A stretch of 24,761 bases of DNA from Deltaproteobacteria bacterium (lineage in GTDB: Bacteria > Campylobacterota_A > Desulfurellia > JAGGSF01). The translations under genes were made by a program, and so were the position numbers. Below, one piece after another: positions 7,655 through 14,836 of this stretch. The stretch covers positions 1 through 24,761 of the forward strand of contig JAGGSF010000099.1 in the NCBI GenBank assembly GCA_021159235.1, read 5' to 3'. Numbering within the stretch: position 1 is the first letter of the stretch; each line of letters starts with the position of its first letter. Under the pieces are notes generated by a model. It did no database searches. It was given only the letters and a program-made list of their open reading frames with translations, and had not been told where the DNA came from.

Positions 7655-8506
7655 TTAACACCCTGAATCTTCATTGTCAAGTTGCAACAATCGGTATATG
7701 GCAAGCAATGCATCCTTGGCCTTCATCTTTAAAAAAGCATCAGGTTCGCATACTAAAAGAGAACCGGCATCTGGATTTATGGTTATTATGTAACTGCCCT
7801 TTTGCTTGAGGCGAGAAGCAATACTGTCGTTAGTGGGAATAGCAGAGCTACTGCCGATGAGAAATACTACATCCGGCACCTTTACCTCTTCTAAAAAGCC
7901 ATACCAATTCCTCTTCTGATAGGTATTATCTATATAATCCCAGTCACCAAACATAAGTATATTTGGCCTTAAAAGATCACCGCAGACCGGACAAATAGGG
8001 AGTTTGCTTGCCTCCATCTTTTCTTCATCTAAATCACATAAAGGTACCTCATAATTTTCTCTCACCCCGTAGTTACATCCCACCTCTCTCATACATTGCA
8101 ATCTCCACATGGAACCATGAACCTCACAAACGGATGTAGGTTCAGCTCCAGAAATAAGATGATACCCATCGGTATTTGTGGTATGGATAAAGGCTTTTTT
8201 GAAGTGTTTTTTCATAAGCTTATTTATCACTGTATATCCCGCATGTGGTTTATTCTGGTGCGCATTTCTTCTTCGCCACTCATAAAATGCCCATGCATAT
8301 TGAGGACATCTGCGAAAACTCTGGGGAGAAGCAAGGGTTTGTGCTTCTAATCCTACCTTTTTGAATGCAGGGAAATTTCTCCAATATCCCTCCTTGTCTC
8401 GAAAGGTAGGAATGTTAGAATCAGCAGACATACCTGCGCCCGTGAGAAAAACAGCCGTTTCAGCTTTTCTGATCTTCTCCACAATACAGGATATATCTTT
8501 ATCCAT
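7655..8506 (-). CDS. Divergent Sir2-family NAD-dependent deacylase
   Basis: A 283-residue sirtuin, expected to use NAD+ to remove acyl groups from lysines (or to cleave or transfer ADP-ribose) in the cytoplasm. The NAD-binding GAGMSADS is at 23-30, followed by NIPTFRD in place of the usual GIPxFRG. The TQNxDxLH motif reads TTNTDGYH (109-116), with Thr for Gln. The general-base His is kept (H130 in EVHGSMW), as are four zinc cysteines (C138, C144, C172, C175) and the RPNILMFGDW segment. It also has an acidic insertion at about 150-168. It is clearly distinct from the CobB-like sirtuin encoded 389 nt upstream on the other strand. The Shine-Dalgarno is weak. It is followed by tRNA-Leu and nadE, which replenishes its co-substrate. 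Confidence 0.88.
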   Translation of the reverse strand: MDKDISCIVEKIRKAETAVFLTGAGMSADSNIPTFRDKEGYWRNFPAFKKVGLEAQTLASPQSFRRCPQYAWAFYEWRRRNAHQNKPHAGYTVINKLMKKHFKKAFIHTTNTDGYHLISGAEPTSVCEVHGSMWRLQCMREVGCNYGVRENYEVPLCDLDEEKMEASKLPICPVCGDLLRPNILMFGDWDYIDNTYQKRNWYGFLEEVKVPDVVFLIGSSSAIPTNDSIASRLKQKGSYIITINPDAGSLLVCEPDAFLKMKAKDALLAIYRLLQLDNEDSGC

Positions 8507-8521
8507 ACAACTCTAACTTAA

Positions 8522-8794
8522 TCAACCTTTCCAGAGATAATCGTTTATTACTCGCTCCGCTTTTTTTTCTCCTACAAATTCATCCATAATACTTTCCACT
8601 TTTTTGAAATCACGCCATTTTTTAAATAGATCGGGTCTTACTCCTACATAGAGCTTTCCTATTATTCCCGAGGGTGGTGTTGCATACAATTGTTTTATTC
8701 TCTCCTCAATCTTCATTTTTAGCTGCTTTCTTGCCATCTTTGCAACATCTTCCTCATCCTCAAGAACATAAGGAAAAAAATTGAGCACAGACAT
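8522..8794 (-). CDS. Conserved-looking small protein of unknown function
   Basis: A 90-residue soluble, charged protein with no signal peptide or membrane segment. The first half is predicted helical (DEEDVAKMARKQLKMKIEER), followed by a TPPSGIIGKLYVGV turn/strand and a basic-acidic C-terminal helix. I do not recognise the family. The start is well supported by AGGAGG 5 nt before the ATG and by a promoter just upstream. It is the first gene of the operon with the divergent sirtuin (15-nt gap), tRNA-Leu and nadE, so a role as partner, substrate or regulator of the sirtuin is possible but only from context. Confidence 0.75.
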   Translation of the reverse strand: MSVLNFFPYVLEDEEDVAKMARKQLKMKIEERIKQLYATPPSGIIGKLYVGVRPDLFKKWRDFKKVESIMDEFVGEKKAERVINDYLWKG

Positions 8795-8822
8795 ACCAAC
8801 CTCCTTCAGTTATACTGTTATT

Positions 8823-8851
8823 AAGATATAAATCTACTCCATCTCTGTCAA
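8823..8851 (-). promoter_or_regulatory. Promoter of the 90-aa protein/sirtuin/tRNA-Leu/nadE operon
   Basis: Minus strand TTGACA (8851-8846), 17-nt spacer, TATCTT (8828-8823). The predicted start near 8816 gives a leader of about 22 nt that includes the AGGAGG ribosome site. The consensus -35 is one arm of the palindrome shared with the divergent promoter. Confidence 0.7.
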
Positions 8852-8865
8852 GGCAAAGCTTGACA
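8846..8865. promoter_or_regulatory. 20-bp palindrome joining two divergent -35 boxes
   Basis: TGTCAAG-GCAAAG-CTTGACA is a perfect 7-bp inverted repeat with a 6-bp centre. Each arm contains the TTGACA -35 box of one of two divergent promoters, so the two polymerases would compete for the site and a single regulator could control both sirtuin units. Confidence 0.6.
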
Positions 8866-8889
8866 CATTATACGGTTTCTGATTTTATA
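8860..8889 (+). promoter_or_regulatory. Promoter of the CobB-like sirtuin, predicted leaderless
   Basis: TTGACA (8860-8865) is followed by an AT-rich -10 region, TTTTAT at 8883 (17-nt spacer) or TTTATA at 8884 (18-nt spacer). The GTG start codon at 8895 is 5-6 nt after the -10 box, leaving no room for a ribosome-binding site. Confidence 0.6.
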
Positions 8890-8894
8890 TAGTT

Positions 8895-9638
8895 GTGGAA
8901 AAAGCAAGCAAATTGATACAGGTTATTAAATCTCATCATAATATCATCGCTTTAACAGGTGCTGGTATATCCACCAGAGCGGGCATTCCTGATTTCAGGG
9001 GCGATAAAGGTATCTATAAGATGAAAGGTGTATCAGCAGATAAAATATTTGACATAACCTATTTTCGGACTCATCCCGAGTATTTCTATCATTTTACAAT
9101 GGGACTTATACCTAAACTTTACGATGCCCGACCCACAACAGGACACAGACTTCTGGCAGAACTGGAAAAAATGAAATACCTAAAGGGCATTATTACTCAG
9201 AATGTAGATGGACTGCATCAAAAAGCAGGCAGCAAAAATGTTATAGAGATTCACGGTTCTATGTGGAAGTTTTATTGCATCTCCTGCGGTAAGAAGTACA
9301 GCTACGATGAGATTAAGGAGGTAGTTCTAAAGGGGAAGGTGCCACGGTGTGAGTGTGGAGGACTGATCAAGCCAGATGTTGTTTTCTTTGGAGAAGCAGT
9401 AAAAGAAATGGAAAAAGCCATCCGCTGGGCAGGTGAGGCAGAACTGATGATCGTTTTAGGTTCAACACTTGTTGTTTATCCCGCAGCTCAATTGCCACTG
9501 TATACTATTGAAAATAAAGGTAAATTGATTATTGTTAATAAAGACCCTACACCCATGGACAAGTATGCTATTTTAGTTTTTCATACAGACATAGAAGAAT
9601 TTGCCCGGGCAGTGTTGAATGAGATAACCAGATCTTGA
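8895..9638 (+). CDS. cobB: Sir2-family NAD-dependent protein deacylase (CobB-like)
   Basis: A 247-residue canonical bacterial sirtuin. It uses NAD+ to deacylate lysines, releasing nicotinamide and O-acyl-ADP-ribose. Motifs are complete: GAGIS (22-26) with [16 protein letters not shown] (101-108), catalytic H120 in EIHGSMW, zinc cysteines C128, C131, C152 and C154 (CISC, CEC), [10 protein letters not shown], and a [14 protein letters not shown]-terminal NAD segment. The start is GTG, and the first motif lies only about 20 residues in, so the start cannot be much later. No Shine-Dalgarno is present and the -10 box ends 5-6 nt upstream. It is divergent from the other sirtuin operon and is followed by ftsH under a separate promoter. 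Confidence 0.94.
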   Translation: MEKASKLIQVIKSHHNIIALTGAGISTRAGIPDFRGDKGIYKMKGVSADKIFDITYFRTHPEYFYHFTMGLIPKLYDARPTTGHRLLAELEKMKYLKGIITQNVDGLHQKAGSKNVIEIHGSMWKFYCISCGKKYSYDEIKEVVLKGKVPRCECGGLIKPDVVFFGEAVKEMEKAIRWAGEAELMIVLGSTLVVYPAAQLPLYTIENKGKLIIVNKDPTPMDKYAILVFHTDIEEFARAVLNEITRS

Positions 9639-9663
9639 CCTTTTAACAGTTGGTCAATATATA
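9635..9663 (+). promoter_or_regulatory. Promoter of ftsH with an inverted repeat
   Basis: TTGACC (9635-9640), 17-nt spacer, TATATA (9658-9663). The -35 overlaps the cobB stop codon. TTGACC-N11-GGTCAA (9635-9657) is a 6-bp inverted repeat spanning the -35 and spacer and may be an operator. It is not the CIRCE sequence. Transcription would start near 9670, and AGGAAG (9671-9676) precedes the ftsH ATG at 9679. Confidence 0.6.
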
Positions 9664-9678
9664 TTTACGAAGGAAGAA

Positions 9679-11490
9679 ATGTCACTTTATAAGAATTTGT
9701 TTCTATGGTTAGCAATAGCTTTAGTAATGATCGTTTTGTTCAATACCTTAAGTACCGAACATTACAATGCTACAAAAAAGATCAGCTATACACAGTTTGT
9801 AAAACTGGTTGATGAAAACAATGTTAAGAGCATAAAAATCAAAGGAACAGAAGTAATAGGAAAATCAAAGGATAACAGTTCTTTCAAAACATATATTCCG
9901 CAAAATTCAAACATCATAGAAAAACTGGAGAAAAACAACGTCAATATAGAAATTCTCCCTGAAAATAAAAATTCATTTGTGTTAAATATGCTTTTCTACT
10001 GGGCGCCTGTAATTCTTCTTGTTTTTCTCTGGTTCTATTTTATGAGCCAGATGCAAAGAGGCGGAAAAGCAATGAGCTTTGGTAAAATAAATGCTCCTTT
10101 AAGTATGGCTGCAGGGAAAAAGGTTACATTTAAAGATGTTGCCGGCGCAGACGAATCAAAAGAAGAGTTAAGGGAAGTAATAGACTTCCTGAAAAATCCT
10201 GGAAAATACAAACGACTGGGAGCAAAGATCCCTAGAGGCGTTCTGTTGGTCGGACCACCCGGTACAGGAAAAACCTTGTTAGCCAAAGCAGTAGCAGGAG
10301 AGGCGGATGTGCCTTTCTTGAGCATTAGTGGTTCTGATTTTGTAGAGATGTTTGTAGGAGTAGGAGCGGCACGGGTAAGAGACCTGTTTCAACAGGCAAA
10401 GAAAAACGCACCATGTATTGTATTTATCGATGAAATAGATGCAGTAGGCAGGCACCGGGGAGCAGGTATTGGCGGTGGTCATGACGAAAGGGAACAGACT
10501 TTAAACCAGCTCCTGGTAGAAATGGATGGTTTCAAGACCACAGATAATGTAATTGTTATGGCTGCAACCAACAGACCGGATATCCTGGATCATGCATTAT
10601 TAAGACCGGGAAGATTTGACAGGAGAATAGTGGTTTCAAAACCAGATGTGAAGGGCAGGGAAGAGATATTAAAGGTGCATACTGCAGATGTGAAGTTGGC
10701 AAAAGATGTAGACCTGAAAATCGTGGCTAAAGGAACACCGGGATTTTCCGGTGCAGATCTGGCTAACTTAGTAAATGAAGCGGTTTTACATGCAGCAAGA
10801 CTCAACAAAAAAGAAACGGATATGGCTGATTTTGAAATAGCCAAGGATAAAGTGCTTATGGGACCAGAGAGAAAAAGTATGATAATTAGCGAAGAGGAAA
10901 GGAAAAATGCGGCATATCACGAATCTGGTCATGCTATGGTGGCAAAATTTCTCCCCAATACTGACCCCGTGCACAAGGTAAGTATTATTCCTCATGGAGT
11001 TGCAATGGGTATAACCCAGCAGTTGCCAGAAGGAGATAGACATACTTACGACAAAGAGTATTTACTTAATAAAATTGCGGTTTTAATGGGTGGAAGGGTG
11101 GCAGAAGAACTTGTCATGGGGCACATCACAACGGGAGCTGCAAATGACATTGAACGAGCTACTGACATTGCCAGAAAAATGGTTTGCGAGTGGGGAATGA
11201 GCGGCTTAGGACCCATTGCCTATGCATCAAACAAGGATGAAGTCTTCTTGGGAAGAGAAATAGGAAGATATAAAACCTACAGTGAGAAAACGGCTTCCGC
11301 TATAGATGCAGAGATTAGAAAGATTACAAATAAAGGTTATGAGACAGCAAAAAAAATAATATCCACTCATATAGATAAGTTGCATAAAATCGCCAATCTA
11401 TTATTAGAAAAGGAAACCATTACAGGGAAAGATATTGACAAAATACTGGGATCAGATAATGCCCTTCAAACTGGAGCTATTTCCGCCTGA
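9679..11490 (+). CDS. ftsH: ATP-dependent membrane zinc metalloprotease FtsH
   Basis: A membrane-anchored AAA+ protease that degrades misassembled membrane proteins and regulatory substrates. It has TM1 at about 6-24, a periplasmic domain, TM2 at about 100-122, Walker A GPPGTGKT (192-199), the pore loop FVGV (225-228), Walker B IVFIDEID (247-254), the second region of homology [18 protein letters not shown] (298-315), the zinc motif HESGH (414-418), and D490 in AANDIERAT as the probable third zinc ligand. At 603 residues it is at the short end of the normal range and lacks a long C-terminal tail. It has its own promoter, and its 3' end overlaps the folP start by about 32 nt. Confidence 0.98.
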   Translation: MSLYKNLFLWLAIALVMIVLFNTLSTEHYNATKKISYTQFVKLVDENNVKSIKIKGTEVIGKSKDNSSFKTYIPQNSNIIEKLEKNNVNIEILPENKNSFVLNMLFYWAPVILLVFLWFYFMSQMQRGGKAMSFGKINAPLSMAAGKKVTFKDVAGADESKEELREVIDFLKNPGKYKRLGAKIPRGVLLVGPPGTGKTLLAKAVAGEADVPFLSISGSDFVEMFVGVGAARVRDLFQQAKKNAPCIVFIDEIDAVGRHRGAGIGGGHDEREQTLNQLLVEMDGFKTTDNVIVMAATNRPDILDHALLRPGRFDRRIVVSKPDVKGREEILKVHTADVKLAKDVDLKIVAKGTPGFSGADLANLVNEAVLHAARLNKKETDMADFEIAKDKVLMGPERKSMIISEEERKNAAYHESGHAMVAKFLPNTDPVHKVSIIPHGVAMGITQQLPEGDRHTYDKEYLLNKIAVLMGGRVAEELVMGHITTGAANDIERATDIARKMVCEWGMSGLGPIAYASNKDEVFLGREIGRYKTYSEKTASAIDAEIRKITNKGYETAKKIISTHIDKLHKIANLLLEKETITGKDIDKILGSDNALQTGAISA

Positions 11491-12664
11491 AATAACCTTT
11501 ATCGACAAGCAGATGAAAGACATTGGCGTAGATGATATAGGCCTTTCCATTATGAGGGAAAAAGGCAATAGTATGTGCTTTTGCATTCATGATGTAGCCT
11601 TTCATCTGGCAAATATATTGAAACAGGAAGCTCTTGCTATAGGGGCTGATGCGGCTGTGCATAAGAATTGTGTATCAGGAAAAGTGGAAAAAACAGACAT
11701 TCTATTGTTAGGCAACGTAAAAGATATGCGAGATTTAAGTATAAAATTGAAAAAACAGAGCTTTTCGGCATTGAAAATGCTGGGAGATAAACTGGATGAG
11801 AGCATCAGCGGATATTTAAAGAATGAATTTACCATCAGAGGCCCACATCTAAATATGCAACTGGGAAAAAGGGCTCATCTGATGGGAATCCTCAATGTCA
11901 CACCCGATTCTTTTTACAATGGAGGAAGATACATAAATGTGGAAAAAGCAGTAGACCACGCCCTGAAAATGATAGATGACGGAGCGGATATTATAGATGT
12001 AGGCGGAGAATCTACAAGACCGGGGGCAAGGGCCGTAGATGAAAAAGAAGAAATCAGCCGGGTTATTCCGGTAATTGAAGGAATAAGAAAAAAAAGCAGT
12101 ATTCCCATCTCCATTGATACTTACAAGTCAACAGTCGCAGAAAAGGCCATACAGGCAGGAGCAAATATGGTAAACGATGTGGCATTAAAGTTGGATAAAA
12201 AGATGATAGATGTAATAAAAAAATACGATGTTCCCATCGTGGTTATGCATATGAAGGGAGTGCCGCGAACAATGCAGCTAAACCCTGTATACGAGCATGT
12301 TATTCCCGATATTTTAAAGCAAATGGAAGAATATATAGGAATGTTGAAGGAAAATGGAGTGGATGAAGAAAAGATCATTGTTGATCCCGGTATAGGATTT
12401 GGAAAGAGGATGGAGGATAACCTTGTTATTCTTCACAGACTGTATGCCTTTAAGGTTTTAGGGAAGCCTATATTGATAGGTGCATCCAGAAAATCTTTTA
12501 TCGGCAGAATATTAAACAATAATGTGGAGGAAAGATTATGGGGAACATTAGCAGCAATAACAATAGCCAGAGCAAATGGTGCACATATCCTGAGGGTTCA
12601 TGATGTTAAAGAGGCTAAAGAAGCCTTAAAAATAACAGATGCAATAATGAGGGAAGGAGTATGA
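11459..12664 (+). CDS. folP: Dihydropteroate synthase with N-terminal extension
   Basis: Condenses p-aminobenzoate with dihydropterin pyrophosphate in folate synthesis; the classic sulfonamide target family. The TIM-barrel core starts at about 135 and carries [10 protein letters not shown] (143-152), [11 protein letters not shown] (180-190), SIDTYK with D220, MVNDV (237-241), [20 protein letters not shown] and GASRKSFIG. About 130 residues precede the core, including [20 protein letters not shown]. Extended DHPS proteins with a similar N-terminal segment occur in several anaerobic lineages; its function is unclear. I chose the ATG at 11459 ([10 protein letters not shown]) over the ATG at 11435, which would overlap ftsH by 56 nt. 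Its stop overlaps the dtd start by 4 nt (ATGA). Confidence 0.92.
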   Translation: MPFKLELFPPEITFIDKQMKDIGVDDIGLSIMREKGNSMCFCIHDVAFHLANILKQEALAIGADAAVHKNCVSGKVEKTDILLLGNVKDMRDLSIKLKKQSFSALKMLGDKLDESISGYLKNEFTIRGPHLNMQLGKRAHLMGILNVTPDSFYNGGRYINVEKAVDHALKMIDDGADIIDVGGESTRPGARAVDEKEEISRVIPVIEGIRKKSSIPISIDTYKSTVAEKAIQAGANMVNDVALKLDKKMIDVIKKYDVPIVVMHMKGVPRTMQLNPVYEHVIPDILKQMEEYIGMLKENGVDEEKIIVDPGIGFGKRMEDNLVILHRLYAFKVLGKPILIGASRKSFIGRILNNNVEERLWGTLAAITIARANGAHILRVHDVKEAKEALKITDAIMREGV

Positions 12665-13113
12665 GAGCAGTAATACAAAGGGTAAAAGAAGCAAATGTAG
12701 AAGTGGATGGTAAAGTTATCTCTAAAATTGGCGAGGGTTTAGTTGTTTTTCTCTGTGCCTGTGTAGATGATGAAGAGGAAGATGCAGAAGCTTTGGCCCG
12801 CAAAATTGCATACTTGCGTATATTTGATGATAATGAAGGAAAGCTTAATCGGTCGGTAGTGGATGTAGGAGGAGAGGTATTACTTGTTTCAGAGTTTACC
12901 TTAGCGGCCAACATAAAAAAGGGACACAGGCCAAATTACCTGCATGCGGCAGAAAAGGAAGAAGCAATCAGGCTGATGGCACTGTTTGAAAAAACACTGA
13001 GTTCCCTTATTAAAAAACCCATCTCTACAGGTAAATTTGGAGCACACATGATTGTCAGTATAAGGAACGATGGACCGGTGACACTATTTATAGACAGCAA
13101 AGATCTATGGTAG
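12661..13113 (+). CDS. dtd: D-aminoacyl-tRNA deacylase
   Basis: Cytoplasmic proofreading enzyme that hydrolyses D-amino acids (and glycine) mischarged on tRNA. It starts MRAVIQRV as is usual for the family, carries the second active-site motif NDGPVTL (Gly-cisPro) near the C-terminus, and has the normal length of 150. The first motif, usually SQxTL, reads SEFTL here (codon GAG), a Gln-to-Glu change worth noting. It is coupled to folP by a 4-nt ATGA overlap with GGAG just upstream, and it overlaps miaA by 7 nt. Confidence 0.95.
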   Translation: MRAVIQRVKEANVEVDGKVISKIGEGLVVFLCACVDDEEEDAEALARKIAYLRIFDDNEGKLNRSVVDVGGEVLLVSEFTLAANIKKGHRPNYLHAAEKEEAIRLMALFEKTLSSLIKKPISTGKFGAHMIVSIRNDGPVTLFIDSKDLW

Positions 13114-14018
13114 ATGTAGTAGTTATTGTTGGTCCTACTGCCGCAGGAAAAAGCATTTTAGCTCAAAGGCTCGCAAAAAAGATAGATGGTGAAATCATAT
13201 CTGCCGATGCAACGCAGGTTTATCGCCTCTTGAATATAGGAACAGCGAAGGTTATGCCTTCAGAAAGGATCGTTCCGCATTATCTCATAGATATAAGAGA
13301 TCCTGATGAGCAGTATTCATGCGGGGATTTTGTAAGGGATGCTAAGAATCTCTGTAAAAAGATTGCCAGGAAAGGAAAAACACCCATCATTGTGGGAGGA
13401 ACAATCTTTTACATATACGCTCTTGTTAACGGAATGCCAGAAGAACAGGAAATCGACGGTAGAATTAAAGCCTTTGTAGAAGATGTAAGCCGTGAATATG
13501 GTCTTCCCTTTATATACAAATGGTTGAAGGTATGTGATGAGAAGTGGGCGGAAAGGATTGATAAAAACGATAGCTATCGTATAAAACGTGGTTTTTCCTT
13601 TTACCTTTCCCGTAATATTCCTTATTCTTCTTATCTGGAATGTATAAAGAGGGATGAAGATTTTTCCTTTCACCTCATTGGTCTTTCCGTGGAAAGGAAA
13701 AAGTTGGATAAAATGATAGAAGAAAGAGTAGAAAGAATGCTAAAGTGCGGGTTTGTGGATGAAGTAGAGCATATTCTCTCACTGGGTTATTCTGCCTCTC
13801 TTCCTTCACTCCAGAGTATAGGATACAAAGAGATAATAATGTTTCTGCAGGGAAAGATAAAGAAAGAAGAACTGTTTCCACGTATCTGTAAAGCAACAAA
13901 AAATCTGGCAAAGAGACAGATGACCTGGCTGAGAAACAAGTTTCATAATATAACCTGGCTTGATGCTGAGGCGCCGGATCTGGTTGATAAGGTAGTGGAA
14001 GCTATCTCTCCCCGTTAA
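13107..14018 (+). CDS. miaA: tRNA dimethylallyltransferase
   Basis: Adds dimethylallyl to A37 of tRNAs that read codons starting with U, next to the anticodon; tRNA-Leu(CAA) in this window, with A37, is a plausible substrate. The P-loop GPTAAGKS is at 9-16. SADATQVYRLLNIGTAK replaces the common SADSMQVYR, and VGGTIFYI replaces VGGTGLYI. NDSYRIKRGFSFYLS and the C-terminal KRQMTWLRN are present. Length 303 is normal. The start overlaps dtd by 7 nt with only a weak ribosome site. The 3' end overlaps the opposing exported-protein gene by 17 nt. Confidence 0.96.
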   Translation: MVDVVVIVGPTAAGKSILAQRLAKKIDGEIISADATQVYRLLNIGTAKVMPSERIVPHYLIDIRDPDEQYSCGDFVRDAKNLCKKIARKGKTPIIVGGTIFYIYALVNGMPEEQEIDGRIKAFVEDVSREYGLPFIYKWLKVCDEKWAERIDKNDSYRIKRGFSFYLSRNIPYSSYLECIKRDEDFSFHLIGLSVERKKLDKMIEERVERMLKCGFVDEVEHILSLGYSASLPSLQSIGYKEIIMFLQGKIKKEELFPRICKATKNLAKRQMTWLRNKFHNITWLDAEAPDLVDKVVEAISPR

Positions 14019-14556
14019 GTCTCAAGGTATTGTTTTTAAAGGTAGCAAGAGGCCTGTCCTTTACAAAGATAAAGATATACAGGTCCTTGAATGGGGGGAT
14101 ATAAGAGTCTATTGTATCCTTAGCAATTTCATCCTTTATGTTTAAATTTCTGGCTCGAGCTTGCAGAAAATCTCTGCGAGAAAAGTATATGGAGTAATCT
14201 ATTCTTAGCTCTTCTACTACCTTTAGCAGCATTTGTTTGAGTTCTTGATCTGATAAAAAGAAATGTCTATCTCCCATGTAGTACCATTTATATTCTGGTT
14301 GCATATCAAGGTTGATGGTGATACTCTTGGCCAGTGGCAGAAAAGACGCACCGGTGGAAAAAAACTGCTCTGTTTTGATACTTTTGTATCTCTTTATTTC
14401 ATTTGTAAACTCATCCTTTATTAATCGGGCATACAGTATGAATAATTCATTCTCCATGGAGCGTTCTTCTGTACAGCTCCCTTTTACCATCTCAGAATTG
14501 CCAAAGGCAAAAATTAGAAGAAAAACAATCAATGGTACGGGTCTTGTATTCCACAT
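14002..14556 (-). CDS. Hypothetical exported protein
   Basis: A 184-residue protein of unknown function. The N-terminus (MWNTRPVPLIVFLLIFAFGN) reads as a Sec signal peptide, although the charge before the hydrophobic core is low. The mature region is alpha/beta with a basic stretch (FSRRDFLQARARNLNIKDE) and strand-like YIFIFVKDRPLATF near the end. No lipobox and no known motif are seen. It follows the 71-residue exported protein after 9 nt, so the two are co-transcribed, and its tail overlaps miaA by 17 nt on the opposite strand. Confidence 0.7.
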   Translation of the reverse strand: MWNTRPVPLIVFLLIFAFGNSEMVKGSCTEERSMENELFILYARLIKDEFTNEIKRYKSIKTEQFFSTGASFLPLAKSITINLDMQPEYKWYYMGDRHFFLSDQELKQMLLKVVEELRIDYSIYFSRRDFLQARARNLNIKDEIAKDTIDSYIPPFKDLYIFIFVKDRPLATFKNNTLRLNGER

Positions 14557-14565
14557 AAATTAAAA

Positions 14566-14781
14566 TTATGGGTCGGTTGAAAGTTGTAATTTTTTGTCTT
14601 CTTGAGCTACATTCCCCTTCATATTCTTCAACCAGATGAAATCTGTTCTTACAGTGCCATAAATGGTAATGGTTGTATCGCCTTCTGTTGTAGTAGCATT
14701 ACCGGTAACATTATCAGCATTTGATACTCCACAAATCAGTATACCTACTATCGTCAACACACAAATTACTGCTTTCATCAT
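14566..14781 (-). CDS. Small exported protein, resembles the start of a porin
   Basis: A 71-residue protein with a clear signal peptide (hydrophobic core about 5-17, likely cleavage after SNA at residue 22). The short mature part is Thr/Asn-rich, followed by TTITIYGTVRTDFIWLKN, which has the alternating pattern of a first beta-strand of outer-membrane porins of the 'YGxxRxD' type. The reading frame then ends with a TAA, and the following gene is not porin-like. It may be a genuine small envelope peptide or the remnant of a porin gene. It starts ATGATG 5 nt after a -10 box with no ribosome site. Confidence 0.65.
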   Translation of the reverse strand: MMKAVICVLTIVGILICGVSNADNVTGNATTTEGDTTITIYGTVRTDFIWLKNMKGNVAQEDKKLQLSTDP

Positions 14782-14786
14782 AGTTT

Positions 14787-14814
14787 ATAATACATATCAA
14801 AACAGTATTGTCAA
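14787..14814 (-). promoter_or_regulatory. Promoter of the exported-protein pair, predicted leaderless
   Basis: Minus strand TTGACA (14814-14809), 16-nt spacer, TATTAT (14792-14787). The -10 box ends 5 nt before the ATG at 14781 and no Shine-Dalgarno lies between. Confidence 0.65.
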
Positions 14815-14827
14815 ACTCTTAGAGTTT
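14813..14827. promoter_or_regulatory. Palindrome between divergent promoters
   Basis: AAACTCT-T-AGAGTTT is a perfect 7-bp inverted repeat with a one-base centre. It touches the minus-strand -35 box and sits 9 bp before the -35 box of trxA, a suitable place for an operator acting on both units. Confidence 0.45.
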
Positions 14828-14836
14828 CAGGATTAC

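Noticed and set aside
11435-11458. An earlier folP start at 11435
   Set aside because: It would deepen the overlap with ftsH to 56 nt and adds residues (MTKYWDQI) with no family resemblance; 11459 is adequate.
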